Positions 36,245 through 45,996 of a stretch of 64,000 nucleotides of DNA are shown here, piece after piece. The stretch comes from FEN-1279 sp964400285 (GTDB lineage: Bacteria; Bacteroidota; Ignavibacteria; Tepidaquicellales; Tepidaquicellaceae), in NCBI GenBank assembly GCA_964400285.1, contig CAYNTK010000007.1, forward strand, positions 1 through 64,000. The letters are read 5' to 3'. The notes below the pieces were generated by a model that was given only the letters and a program-made list of their open reading frames with translations, was not told the DNA's origin and did no database searches. Position 1 is the first letter of the stretch, and each line of letters starts with the position of its first letter. The translations under genes were made by a program, and so were the position numbers.

Positions 36245-37771
36245 TTGAACCAGAATTTATTTCTTTGCATACACGGACATTTTTATCAACCACCAAGAGA
36301 AAACCCTTGGACTAATGAAATTGAGTTGCAGTTGTCCGCTGCTCCTTTCCACGATTGGAACGAACGCATTTTTCACGAATGCTATAAACCCAATACAGAA
36401 GCTGTTATTGCGGATTTAAATACTAATCGAGTTTTAGAAAGAGTAAATAATTTTGAATATTTGAATTTTAATTTCGGACCTACTTTATTGCACTGGATTA
36501 AAGATAAACATCCCGATACTTTAAGCAAAATTATCGAAGCTGATAAGAAAAGTGTTGATGCTCATAATGGTCATGGCAATGCAATAGCTCAGGTTTATAA
36601 TCATATCATAATGCCACTTGCAAATAAACAAGATAATATTACTCAAATTAAATGGGGTTTGTATGATTTCGAATTCCATTTTAAAAGAAAATCCGAAGGT
36701 ATTTGGCTCTCTGAAACGGCTTGTAGCCCGGAAACCCTTGAATTTTTAATTCAGGAAGATGTAAAGTTTATTATACTTGACCCTTCTCAAGCATTGGCAT
36801 TTAGAAAATTCGGTGATTTGCAATGGATAGATGTTTCTTCTGGAAATATTAATACGAAAAATCCTTATAGAGCATTCTCTAAATTGAATCCACATAAATA
36901 TATAGATATATTTTTTTATGACGGTCCTTTGTCGAAAAATATTGCCTTTGATGATATTATTTTTAATGCCGAAAAATTAATTGGTAGAATTGAATCACTT
37001 TTTACTTATAATAAGGGAAAACCTGAATTAATTAATATTGCAGTCGATGGAGAAACATTCGGTCACCATAAACATTTTACTGAAAGAACAATCGCTTATT
37101 TAATGAAAGAACTTGCTCCTAAAAGGGGTATTAAGATTACAAATTATGCCGAATATCTATCTTTGTTCCCTCCTGATTCTGAAGTCCAAATCAAACCCGG
37201 TATAGATAATGAAGGCACTGCTTGGAGTTGTGTTCATGGGGTCGGTAGGTGGAAATTCGATTGTGGGTGTAATACTGGTGGAGAAGTAAGTTGGAATCAA
37301 AAATGGAGAACTCCTTTAAGAAATAGTCTTAATAATCTTCGCGATAAATTTGCTTCTCATTTTGAACTCGAAGGAAAAAAATATTTCAGTGATGTATGGA
37401 AAGCTAGAAACGATTATATAAAAATTTTACTCGATAATTCTGACGATAACATTAAAAGTTTCTTTAATGATAATGCTGCCAAAAATTTAAATGAAATTGA
37501 AACGAAGTTAGCTCTAAAACTGTTGGAAATACAAAGATATTCTTTGCTTATGTTTACGAGCTGTGGTTGGTTTTTTTCTGATATTTCGGGTATTGAGACA
37601 ATTCAAATATTATCTTATACTAAAAGAGCAAATGAATTGGCAAAACAATATTTCGATTTAAATTACGAAGATGATTTTCTTAATGAATTGTCGAAAGCAA
37701 ATAGTAATATTATTGAGTTTGGTAATGGCTCGGATATTTATAAAAAAATAAATGTTGAAATTGGAAAATAA
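36245..37771 (+). CDS. GH57 family glycoside hydrolase (DUF3536-type)
   Basis: 508 residues, starting at TTG (36245). GH57 motifs: LCIHGHFYQPPRENPW, HNGHGNAIAQVYNHIIMPLA, GIWLSETACSPETLEFL (likely catalytic Glu) and AVDGETFGHH (likely catalytic Asp). The C-terminal helical part resembles DUF3536 but is shorter than in the roughly 800-residue members, which suggests a compact form. Acts on alpha-glucans in the cytoplasm (amylase, 4-alpha-glucanotransferase or branching activity). 21 bp after glgB. Confidence 0.85.
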   Translation: MNQNLFLCIHGHFYQPPRENPWTNEIELQLSAAPFHDWNERIFHECYKPNTEAVIADLNTNRVLERVNNFEYLNFNFGPTLLHWIKDKHPDTLSKIIEADKKSVDAHNGHGNAIAQVYNHIIMPLANKQDNITQIKWGLYDFEFHFKRKSEGIWLSETACSPETLEFLIQEDVKFIILDPSQALAFRKFGDLQWIDVSSGNINTKNPYRAFSKLNPHKYIDIFFYDGPLSKNIAFDDIIFNAEKLIGRIESLFTYNKGKPELINIAVDGETFGHHKHFTERTIAYLMKELAPKRGIKITNYAEYLSLFPPDSEVQIKPGIDNEGTAWSCVHGVGRWKFDCGCNTGGEVSWNQKWRTPLRNSLNNLRDKFASHFELEGKKYFSDVWKARNDYIKILLDNSDDNIKSFFNDNAAKNLNEIETKLALKLLEIQRYSLLMFTSCGWFFSDISGIETIQILSYTKRANELAKQYFDLNYEDDFLNELSKANSNIIEFGNGSDIYKKINVEIGK

Positions 37772-37876
37772 TGGGGTATCCTAATAGTAAAATATGTAAC
37801 TCTTTTTCTATTTAATAATACCATTTTTTTCTCATTTTCTATTAAAAAATTTTAATCTTACGAAACTAAAATTCTT

Positions 37877-39721
37877 ATGTATCAATACGATTATTCGCAC
37901 TTTCTTAATACTAAGACCGCTGATAAATGGCAGAGAATAGGTCTTAAGCGAAGAGCTGGTGTTATTGCTCCTCTGTTTTCCATTTATTCTAAGAAAAGCA
38001 TCGGCATTGGCGAAATTCCCGATATTAAATTACTTGTAAAATGGTGTCAAAAAACAGGTATTAGTATTATCCAATTACTCCCAATGAATGATGTAGGTTT
38101 TGATTTCGCTCCTTATAACTCGGTTAGCTCTTTCGCTCTTGAACCTATGTATCTTTCCTTAAATGATTTGAAAAATGTTAATTTGAATTTATTCAAAAAA
38201 GAAATCAGAGAGCTTAAAAAATACATCCCGAGCGGAAAAGAAAAAGTTAACTATAAAATTAAATTCGAAAAAATAAAACTACTGTTAAAAATTTTTAAAG
38301 TATCTTATATTAAAGGAATTAAGAAATTCGAAGATTTTAAAAAGAATAATGAATATTGGTTGAAAGATTATGCGTTATATAAAGTTATCAAAGATATTCA
38401 ACAAAATAAAACTTGGGAAAAGTGGGATGATAATTTTAAAAACAGAAATGTTGATGCTCTCTACGAAATTGAAAAAGATTTTTCTGATAGAATAAATTTT
38501 TATTATTGGTTACAATGGCAACTTTTTGAACAGTTTATTGCCGCCAAAAAATATGCAAAAGAAAGAGGAATTTTGTTAATGGGTGATATACCATATCTTG
38601 TAAGTCGTGATAGTGCTGATGTCTGGTCGCATAAAAATTATTTTAAATTGGATTTATCTTCTGGTGCTCCCCCTGATATGTATTTTGCTATGGGTCAAAG
38701 ATGGGGTATGCCAACTTATAATAGAGATGAATTGGAAAAAGATAATTATATCTATATTAAAGAAAAATTAAAATACGCTGAAAACTTTTATGATTTATAT
38801 AGAATTGACCATTTTGTTGGGTTTTTCCGTTTGTGGAGTATTGCTTTGGATTGCCCTCTGGAATTAGGTGGTTTAAATGGTACATTTGACCCGCAAGATG
38901 AATATTTATGGGAAGATACTGGCAAAAAACTCCTCGATGTTATGCTTGAAAGTTCTAATATGCTCCCTTGTGCTGAAGATTTAGGAACAATTCCAAATTG
39001 CTCTCCAAAAGTATTATGGGAATACGGTATTCCAGGTATGAATGTTCAAAGATGGGTTAAAGATTTTAATGGAAGTGATAATTTTATTAATCCAGAACAT
39101 TACAGAATAAATTCAATTGCAACGATTTCTACTCATGATTCCAGTACTATTATTGATTGGTGGCATAATGAAATAGGTACTATTGACGAAAAATTATTTC
39201 AAAGATTATGCGAAAGTAAACAAATTCAAACTGAACGATATGAAGAAATTGTTAGAAAACTTTTCGATGAGGAAAGGTCTAAATATGGCAGATTCTTTTG
39301 GAAAGAAGAAATTAATGACGTAAATAAATTATTGGATATTTTCGGATGCAATTATGATTTTATTTCTGACATAATTAAATTGTATAAAGAAAGTTATAAT
39401 GAAAGATTAAAATTTATTGATTTTCTTGGATTAGAACCCAATGGGTCTGATTTTAAAATAAATACTCTCTTTGTAAAAAAAGCACTGGAAAAAATTAATC
39501 AATCTGCTTCAATCTTCTCAAATCAACTTTTACAGGAATGGCTTTTTCTCGATGAGTCGTTGTTTATTAAGGGTGAAGAAACTTCTTATAGAATCAATTT
39601 CCCCGGTGTAGTTAATGATTCTAATTGGACTTTTGTTATGCCCATTAGTCTTGAAATTATGCAAAATCTTGGTATTAATTCCGAGATAAAAAAAATTATT
39701 ACTGATACTAATAGATTATAA
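37877..39721 (+). CDS. malQ: 4-alpha-glucanotransferase MalQ (GH77)
   Basis: 614 residues. GH77 motifs: RRAGVIAPLFSIYSKKSIGIGE at the N-terminus, LMGDIPYLVSRDSADVWSH, YRIDHFVGFFRLW (nucleophile Asp), CAEDLGTIP (acid/base Glu) and ATISTHDSSTIIDWW (stabiliser). Disproportionates maltodextrins. Completes the glgB-GH57-malQ group under the presumed TrmB regulator. Slightly longer than E. coli-type core regions because of an insertion near residues 100-200. Confidence 0.93.
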   Translation: MYQYDYSHFLNTKTADKWQRIGLKRRAGVIAPLFSIYSKKSIGIGEIPDIKLLVKWCQKTGISIIQLLPMNDVGFDFAPYNSVSSFALEPMYLSLNDLKNVNLNLFKKEIRELKKYIPSGKEKVNYKIKFEKIKLLLKIFKVSYIKGIKKFEDFKKNNEYWLKDYALYKVIKDIQQNKTWEKWDDNFKNRNVDALYEIEKDFSDRINFYYWLQWQLFEQFIAAKKYAKERGILLMGDIPYLVSRDSADVWSHKNYFKLDLSSGAPPDMYFAMGQRWGMPTYNRDELEKDNYIYIKEKLKYAENFYDLYRIDHFVGFFRLWSIALDCPLELGGLNGTFDPQDEYLWEDTGKKLLDVMLESSNMLPCAEDLGTIPNCSPKVLWEYGIPGMNVQRWVKDFNGSDNFINPEHYRINSIATISTHDSSTIIDWWHNEIGTIDEKLFQRLCESKQIQTERYEEIVRKLFDEERSKYGRFFWKEEINDVNKLLDIFGCNYDFISDIIKLYKESYNERLKFIDFLGLEPNGSDFKINTLFVKKALEKINQSASIFSNQLLQEWLFLDESLFIKGEETSYRINFPGVVNDSNWTFVMPISLEIMQNLGINSEIKKIITDTNRL

Positions 39722-39794
39722 TCAAAAATTTATATTTTTAGCAATTTCTTTTTGAGGAGAAATGGTTTATTTTTAAATAACTAAAAAAAATTTT

Positions 39795-41597
39795 ATGAAA
39801 AAAGTAATTTCTTTTATATTCTTGCTTTTTATCAGTTCCAATTTGTTTTCAGCTCCGCTTGAAAATATACCTGTTGAAGTTACTCAACCCGATGGAGTTG
39901 TCTTAAATATTTTTGCAAGCGGTGATGAATTTTACAACTGGTTACATGATGCAGATAATTTTACTATAATAAAAGATAGTAAAACCGGATATTATGTTTA
40001 TGCTTTGCTCGAAAACAATAAAATCGTCCCTTCGCGTTTCATTGTCGGAAGAGTTAATCCTTTTTATACTGGTATCCAGCCAGGAGTAATGCTTCCTTAT
40101 GAAGAAATTTTAAAAATTAGAAGAGAGTTTTATGCTAATACACCTAAAGATTTTGCTGACGCACCTAAAACTGGCACTATCAATAATCTTGTAGTTTTTA
40201 TTAGGTTTTCGGATCAGTCCGAATATACAGATTCTATTGCTTACTATAGAAGAATATTCAATGATTCTCTTTCGGGCAATAACTCTATGAATAATTATTT
40301 CAAAAATGCTTCCTATAATACTCTTTCTGTTGTCTCTACTTTTTATCCCATTCCTTCTGGAACTTATGTAATATCTTATCAGGATCCTCACCCAAGAAGC
40401 TATTATATGCCTTATGATTCTATTAGTAATCCAAATGGTTATACTAATCAAGCTACAAGAGAACATGCTCTTTTAAGGGATGCTGTTAACTATATTGCTT
40501 CACAAGTCCCAACTAACCTAAACTTGGATGGTGATAATGACGGTAGAGTTGATAATGTCTGCTTTATCGTTGCTGGTGCTACCACAGCTTGGAATACTCT
40601 ACTCTGGCCTCATATGTGGTCGTTATATACTTATACGGTATATATAAATGGAAAAAGAGTTTATAGTTATAACTTCCAAATCCAAAACAGTCTGAAATCC
40701 AGCGGTCCCGGTGTGTTATGCCACGAAATGGGTCATTCTCTCGGTGCTCCTGACTTATATCATTATGTAAGTAATGGTATTTCTCCGTGTCATACTTGGG
40801 ATTTGATGTGCAGCAATACAAATCCACCACAACATATGGGAGCGTATATGAAATGGAAATATACTACTTGGATTAATTCTATTCCTGTTATTTCTACTCC
40901 AGGTAACTATACTTTAAAACCTTTAACATCACCAACAAATAATTGTTACAGAATTAATTCTCCTTATTCTTCGACTGAATATTTTGTTGTCGAATTTAGA
41001 AGAAAAGCACTTCCGTTTGAAAACACTATACCTGGTAGTGGTATGCTTGTTTATAGGATTAATACGACTGTAAATGGAAATGCAAATGGTCCACCTGATG
41101 AAGTTTATATTTATAGACCAAACGGCACTTTAACTGCGAACGGTGTCCCGAATAATGCTCATTATAGCAATTTAGTTAATAGAACTTCTATTAATAATAC
41201 AACTAATCCACCACCGTTTTTATCCAACGGTGCTCAGGGAGGTTTGAATATTTATAATATTACTTCCTATGATACCTTAATTACTTTTACTCTTGGTGTC
41301 TCTTCGGGAATTCAACAAGTTAATAGTATTGCCTCGGAATTTAAGTTAATGCAAAATTATCCGAATCCTTTTAATCCCGAAACCAAAATTAAATTCAGTA
41401 TTAAAGAATCAGGTTTCGTAACTTTAAAAATTTATGATATTCTTGGGAAAGAAATTTCATCTTTGGTTAATGAAGAACTAAAATCTGGTGAATATGAAAC
41501 AAAGTGGAATGCAGATAAATTCTCATCTGGAATTTATTTTTGTAAAATTGTATCGGGCAAATATTCTGACATAAAGAAAATGATGGTAGTTAAGTAA
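39795..41597 (+). CDS. Secreted M6-family (immune inhibitor A-like) metalloprotease with T9SS sorting domain
   Basis: 600 residues. Signal peptide (1-19), a propeptide with GDEFYNWLHDADNFTIIKD, catalytic zinc motif HEMGHSLGAPD (H310, E311, H314, D320) and DGDNDGRVDNVCFIVAG just before it, typical of M6 proteases. The C-terminal sorting domain runs from EFKLMQNYPNPFNPET to KKMMVVK. A secreted endopeptidase, released or surface bound. Followed by a strong bidirectional terminator. Confidence 0.93.
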   Translation: MKKVISFIFLLFISSNLFSAPLENIPVEVTQPDGVVLNIFASGDEFYNWLHDADNFTIIKDSKTGYYVYALLENNKIVPSRFIVGRVNPFYTGIQPGVMLPYEEILKIRREFYANTPKDFADAPKTGTINNLVVFIRFSDQSEYTDSIAYYRRIFNDSLSGNNSMNNYFKNASYNTLSVVSTFYPIPSGTYVISYQDPHPRSYYMPYDSISNPNGYTNQATREHALLRDAVNYIASQVPTNLNLDGDNDGRVDNVCFIVAGATTAWNTLLWPHMWSLYTYTVYINGKRVYSYNFQIQNSLKSSGPGVLCHEMGHSLGAPDLYHYVSNGISPCHTWDLMCSNTNPPQHMGAYMKWKYTTWINSIPVISTPGNYTLKPLTSPTNNCYRINSPYSSTEYFVVEFRRKALPFENTIPGSGMLVYRINTTVNGNANGPPDEVYIYRPNGTLTANGVPNNAHYSNLVNRTSINNTTNPPPFLSNGAQGGLNIYNITSYDTLITFTLGVSSGIQQVNSIASEFKLMQNYPNPFNPETKIKFSIKESGFVTLKIYDILGKEISSLVNEELKSGEYETKWNADKFSSGIYFCKIVSGKYSDIKKMMVVK

Positions 41598-41650
41598 TAA
41601 ATGAATACCAAATAAAAAGTAAAAGAGATTTTTAAATTTAATATCTTTTT

Positions 41651-41682
41651 AAAAAGTCTCCTGCTCTGCAGGAGACTTTTTT
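41651..41682. terminator. Bidirectional rho-independent terminator
   Basis: AAAAA, GTCTCCTGC (41656-41664), loop TCT, GCAGGAGAC (41668-41676), six T. Lies between convergent genes. Confidence 0.95.
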
Positions 41683-41692
41683 CTTTCTAAAA

Positions 41693-42535
41693 TCATTTTA
41701 GTGTATCTGCATAACCTCTAATATGATAGTAATTCGATTTATATGAATTCTGAGTAATGCTCTTTCTTTGAGAGTATATTTCATCAAATACTAAATTCGA
41801 ATCAGTTACATATTTCCTTAATTCGTCTTTAAAAGGATACAAAGTCGGAAAAATAATATCACCTGTCTCAGGTATAATAGTTCTATCTAAACACCAGTCG
41901 AATTTTCCATCAGGTTTCCAAATCTTATTACAATCCGTATATCTATCGATTAAAAGAATTTGATTTAAAGGAGTTTGTATCCCCGGTATATAATCATTAT
42001 ACGTTTGGTTAAAATAATATTTTACCCCTAAGTTAAAATTCTGTTGTGAAATATCCTTATATGGTAACCTGTAAACATTTTTCATTTTTAATTCCCATGC
42101 TCTTGGTGTTACCTCAGGATTTTGATTTGCACATTTTATCATTTTTAATATCATCGTTTGTCCCAATGCAACATCATATTTCCCCTCACCATATTTTTTC
42201 CCTTCGTAAGTTTCGTATGTTACTCCTATACTATAACTTTCTGGGATATTGATTTTCAAACCAATAAAACCAGCAATCGGATTAATATAATATTCCGTTG
42301 TGTTCAAATCTCTGAAATATCCATAAAAGCAAGTATCTACAATACAGTCAGTTCTTCTATATATTGACGAGTCATAACCGTTTGTTGGTCTTTCTGGTAG
42401 TAAAACCCATGCAGTAGCCAGTCTTTTTAACGGAAATGTTATATCACACTGTACCCAAACTTGAAATGAAGGTAAATCCTGTTTTATCCTATTATTTAAA
42501 ATGTTTGGTGGTAACATTCCTATAGAATCGTTCAT
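41693..42535 (-). CDS. SprA-like fragment, downstream half of a split lipoprotein gene
   Basis: 280 residues from the ATG at 42535. Text such as LILKMIKCANQNPEVTPRAWELKMKNVYRL (here written in part), GKFDWCLDRTIIPETGDIIFPTLYPF and SYKSNYYHIRGYA resembles the N-terminal motility-type repeat of SprA, the giant T9SS/gliding outer-membrane protein of over 2000 residues. This protein has only one such unit and no signal peptide. The reading frame continues upstream in the same phase through a single TGA (42539-42541) into a lipoprotein signal sequence, so this is probably the second part of a broken or recoded gene. The SprA likeness is from memory, not a search. Confidence 0.55.
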   Translation of the reverse strand: MNDSIGMLPPNILNNRIKQDLPSFQVWVQCDITFPLKRLATAWVLLPERPTNGYDSSIYRRTDCIVDTCFYGYFRDLNTTEYYINPIAGFIGLKINIPESYSIGVTYETYEGKKYGEGKYDVALGQTMILKMIKCANQNPEVTPRAWELKMKNVYRLPYKDISQQNFNLGVKYYFNQTYNDYIPGIQTPLNQILLIDRYTDCNKIWKPDGKFDWCLDRTIIPETGDIIFPTLYPFKDELRKYVTDSNLVFDEIYSQRKSITQNSYKSNYYHIRGYADTLK

Positions 42536-42538
42536 TAA

Positions 42539-42718
42539 TCATTTAAATGACGTTTTATATATTGTATCTAAAAAATAATGACTTTCAGAATAATCCCATA
42601 CTGGAATTGAAAAAGAATTATTTTGTCCCGAAACGCCGTTTGTGATAGATGAATCGTTACAGCTATAAAAGAGTGTTGAAAATAATACGGATATTACAAA
42701 AATTTTTTTAGCTAACAT
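42539..42718 (-). CDS. Lipoprotein N-terminal fragment, upstream half of the split SprA-like gene
   Basis: 59 residues (ATG at 42716-42718, TGA at 42539-42541). Signal peptide MLAKKIFVISVLFSTLF with lipobox FYSC, then a short region ending DTIYKTSFK. After the TGA and one Leu codon the same frame gives the 280-residue SprA-like fragment. Together they would form a 340-residue lipoprotein with one SprA-type domain. Alone it would be too short to do much. Options: recent nonsense mutation, sequencing error, or UGA recoding. Confidence 0.6.
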   Translation of the reverse strand: MLAKKIFVISVLFSTLFYSCNDSSITNGVSGQNNSFSIPVWDYSESHYFLDTIYKTSFK

Positions 42719-42894
42719 AATATTATTTTTTATTTTAAAAAAATTTTTTAAATCCGTAAATTATTTATTCATTCGGTTTTTTTTCTAATTTAAGTTATCT
42801 AATAATTTTAATAAATGAAATATATATTTTTTTCTGAAATAGACTATTATTAAATAATTATGTATTGATTGTATCTACAACCACACTTTTTAAA

Positions 42895-44526
42895 TTATTT
42901 TAATAAAATAAATTTCTTTGTTTCTATATATCCGTTTGAAATTAATTTGTAAAAATATATACCGCTTGGTAAATTATTATTGGAAAATTGTATTTTGTAA
43001 TATCCGGCATTTTTATATTCATTTACTAATATCGCAACTTCTTTGCCAACTAAATCGAATACTTTTAATGTAACAAATCCACTATTTGCAATTTGATATT
43101 TAATATTTGTACAAGAATTAAACGGATTTGGATAATTCTGCTCGAGCTTATATTCACTCGGTATTTTTCCGCTTATATTACCTACATTAATTGTTCCTTC
43201 TGATGTATCTACTGCAACATTGTATAAAGTCCCTCCGCTTCCCATAACCCTCGCGTGAACTGCTTTCCCACTTGCATATGCTGTTGTCCCGTCATTTGAT
43301 ACCTCACACATAAAAGGTGAACCAGGCATATTCTCTGTATATATTGGCATATTATTTCCTGTCGTCGTTTTAAAAATTAAAAAATCATTCTTTGTATTTG
43401 CAATATCTCCATAAGAGGTAATCGCAAGTATTTTCCCGTTTTTGGAAAATGAAACCCATGAAACTTCATCCATTAATCCGAGATAACTCCATAATGGTGT
43501 TGAACCATTTGACACTTTAAAATATCTCAATCTCCCATCGTAAGATGAACTGCTAAGAAAAATTAATGTCCCTCCTGCAATATAATTCCCATCATATGAT
43601 ATATCTACTGCCGTAAACCAGTTATAATATGTCCCCGGTGGCTCCTGATATTGCCAAAGTAAATTATACGCCGTCCCATTCCATTGGTAGACTTTTAAAT
43701 ATCCTCTGTAATTTACTGTTGCAATTATATTTCCATTCCCGCTAATCCCTTGTGTCATTTGTGTACCGTCTGTTATTGCACCATCATATCTCACAATACC
43801 GGTATATGTATTTATTACCCAATAACGACTATATGTGCTTACAATCACGAGTGAATCGTTTCCCGAAATTCTGACTCCGTAAATCCTTGTTGGTATTCTG
43901 AATTTCCAAACTGATACAGTTGAGTTTTTATTAAATCCAAATACTGTGCTTGTATCATATCGCCATACCGAAGCTACTATAAATTCTCCATTCGACGTTA
44001 TATCTATTGGTCCTCCCGTTCCGGTATCTGGAAGGGTAGTCAAATCAAAATTGAAAAATGGCGTATTTGAATTTTTATTAAACATATAAATATTCTTATA
44101 TGAACCTACCGCAATTATTCCTGTATCCGATACAGCAACATAATTTCTGTCTGTTTGTGTTGAAGTGGAATACTCCCAAAAAGGTGCGTTATTCGTATTC
44201 CCGTATGAACTTACTCTTTCATTATTAAGTCCCCATCCACATACCCCCGTAGTCCCGTCTCCACTTACAGCTACATCGTTTCCAATTGATACAGGGTCGA
44301 TAAAAGTCCATCGTGTCGATGATGCATTGACCGAATTGCTCAAAATATTTTGATTTTCGTTTTTCATTAAATTCTTTCCGTAGTTGATTTCTGGATTCGT
44401 AATCGTTATTGCCTTAATCATATTGTTTTCCAATGAAAACATCTCGAACTTTCCTATTTCGGGATACATCTGTGAAAAACTATTTAAAAAAAATAGACTG
44501 AATAAAATAATTAATAAATTTTTCAT
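42895..44526 (-). CDS. Secreted beta-propeller protein with T9SS sorting domain
   Basis: 543 residues when started at the ATG at 44526, which gives a clean signal peptide (MKNLLIILFSLFFLNSFSQ); the longer frame from 44595 has an implausible leader. The body has PQQ/WD-like repeats (GDGTTGVCGWGLNN, ISYDGNYIAGGTL, FSKNGKILAITSYGD). The sorting domain begins EYKLEQNYPNPFNSCT and ends KKFILLK. Function unknown; the repeats suggest a propeller for binding, not catalysis. Confidence 0.82.
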   Translation of the reverse strand: MKNLLIILFSLFFLNSFSQMYPEIGKFEMFSLENNMIKAITITNPEINYGKNLMKNENQNILSNSVNASSTRWTFIDPVSIGNDVAVSGDGTTGVCGWGLNNERVSSYGNTNNAPFWEYSTSTQTDRNYVAVSDTGIIAVGSYKNIYMFNKNSNTPFFNFDLTTLPDTGTGGPIDITSNGEFIVASVWRYDTSTVFGFNKNSTVSVWKFRIPTRIYGVRISGNDSLVIVSTYSRYWVINTYTGIVRYDGAITDGTQMTQGISGNGNIIATVNYRGYLKVYQWNGTAYNLLWQYQEPPGTYYNWFTAVDISYDGNYIAGGTLIFLSSSSYDGRLRYFKVSNGSTPLWSYLGLMDEVSWVSFSKNGKILAITSYGDIANTKNDFLIFKTTTGNNMPIYTENMPGSPFMCEVSNDGTTAYASGKAVHARVMGSGGTLYNVAVDTSEGTINVGNISGKIPSEYKLEQNYPNPFNSCTNIKYQIANSGFVTLKVFDLVGKEVAILVNEYKNAGYYKIQFSNNNLPSGIYFYKLISNGYIETKKFILLK

Positions 44527-44787
44527 AATGTTTTTTTGATGATAGGTTTTTGATAAAATTAATTTATTAAGAAATGAAGAGTATAACAATTTCATAAAAT
44601 TTCAAAAATTTTTAAAATATTTAAAAAATTTCATAACTCTTTTATAATTTAGTTTTATTAATTATTTATATCAAGTAAAAATCAATATCAAAAAACTTGT
44701 GATATTTTATTAAGCATTTGTGTATTCATTATTAAATTTAATGAAAATATTAAAAAAGCTATTTTTATTATTAATTCAAAGTATATC

Positions 44788-45993
44788 TTGAAAATTAAGG
44801 AAATTAAAATATCTGAATATTTATACGATTTACCCGATAGTAAAATTGCACAATATCCTTTATCGAATCGTGATTCTTCTAAATTACTTGTGTACAAAAA
44901 TGGAAAAATTATTGATTCTAATTTTAAACAAATCTATCAATTTATTCCAGAAAATTCATTGATTGTTTTTAATAATACTAAAGTAATTCCCGCAAGACTA
45001 TTCTTTTATAAAAGCTCGGGTGCAAAAATAGAAATTTTTTGTTTAGAACCAGTATCCGATATTACCGATTTCCAAATCGAATTTCATAAAAAAGAAAAAT
45101 CGGAATGGAAATGTTTTGTTGGAAATGCTAGTAAATGGAAAAGTGGTCTGGTTAATACTAACTTTAATTATAATGGTAAAAATTATAAAATTACTGCTGA
45201 AGTTAAAAATAAAATCGAAGATGAATATTTTATAGAATTTAAATGGAATAATGATTTAACCTTCGGCGAAATTATCGAAATTCTTGGGAAAACTCCTTTA
45301 CCACCTTACATAAGAAGAGAATCCCAACCTTCTGATAAAATTCAATATCAAACAGTTTATGCCAAAATTGATGGCTCGGTTGCTGCTCCTACCGCTGGTT
45401 TACATTTTACAAAAAATGTATTTAATGAATTAAAACTAAAAAATTGCTCTTTCGAATTCCTTACTCTTAATGTAGGTGCTGGAACATTCAAACCAATTAA
45501 ATCTAAAATAATAAATCTACACAAAATGCATAGTGAATTTTTTTGTGTTTCTGATGTTTTACTGAATAAAATTTTAAAATTTAAAAATAATATTGTTTCC
45601 GTTGGAACAACTACTGTTAGGGCTCTCGAAAGCGTTTATTGGTTTGGAATAAAATTGTTGAATAATAAATCGAGCGATTTTTTTATTGAGCAATGGTATC
45701 CTTACCAATCTGAAATAATTCCTTTAGAAAACTCCATTAACGAAGTTTTAAATTTTATGGAATTGAAAAAAATAAATAAAATATTCGGTACCACCGAATT
45801 AATGATAATCCCCGGCTATAATTTTTTGACATCGGATATTCTTATTACAAATTTTCATTTACCCGGTAGCACTCTTTTATTATTAATTGCAGCGTTTATT
45901 GGAGATGATTGGAAAAAGGTCTATGATTTTGCTTTAAAAAATGATTTCAGATTCTTAAGTTACGGAGATTCTTCTTTACTCTTTAGAAAATAA
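44788..45993 (+). CDS. queA: QueA, S-adenosylmethionine:tRNA ribosyltransferase-isomerase
   Basis: 401 residues, starting at TTG (44788). Family motifs: SEYLYDLPDSKIAQYPLSNRDSSKLLV, NNTKVIPARL, GKTPLPPYIRRE, VAAPTAGLHFT, LNVGAGTFKPIK and TNFHLPGSTLLLLIAAF. Forms epoxyqueuosine in tRNA anticodons from preQ1 and SAM. Longer than the roughly 350-residue E. coli enzyme, as in other Bacteroidota. Followed 3 bp later by a PLP-enzyme gene. A weak inverted repeat at 44684-44704 in the upstream region has no assigned role. Confidence 0.94.
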   Translation: MKIKEIKISEYLYDLPDSKIAQYPLSNRDSSKLLVYKNGKIIDSNFKQIYQFIPENSLIVFNNTKVIPARLFFYKSSGAKIEIFCLEPVSDITDFQIEFHKKEKSEWKCFVGNASKWKSGLVNTNFNYNGKNYKITAEVKNKIEDEYFIEFKWNNDLTFGEIIEILGKTPLPPYIRRESQPSDKIQYQTVYAKIDGSVAAPTAGLHFTKNVFNELKLKNCSFEFLTLNVGAGTFKPIKSKIINLHKMHSEFFCVSDVLLNKILKFKNNIVSVGTTTVRALESVYWFGIKLLNNKSSDFFIEQWYPYQSEIIPLENSINEVLNFMELKKINKIFGTTELMIIPGYNFLTSDILITNFHLPGSTLLLLIAAFIGDDWKKVYDFALKNDFRFLSYGDSSLLFRK

Positions 45994-45996
45994 TAT

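Noticed and set aside
42539..42541. Selenocysteine at the in-frame TGA
   Set aside because: No SECIS-like hairpin just after the TGA was recognised and no sel genes are in view. Kept only as one option beside mutation or sequencing error.
44527..44595. Longer N-terminus for the propeller protein at 42895
   Set aside because: Only the ATG at 44526 gives a normal signal peptide.
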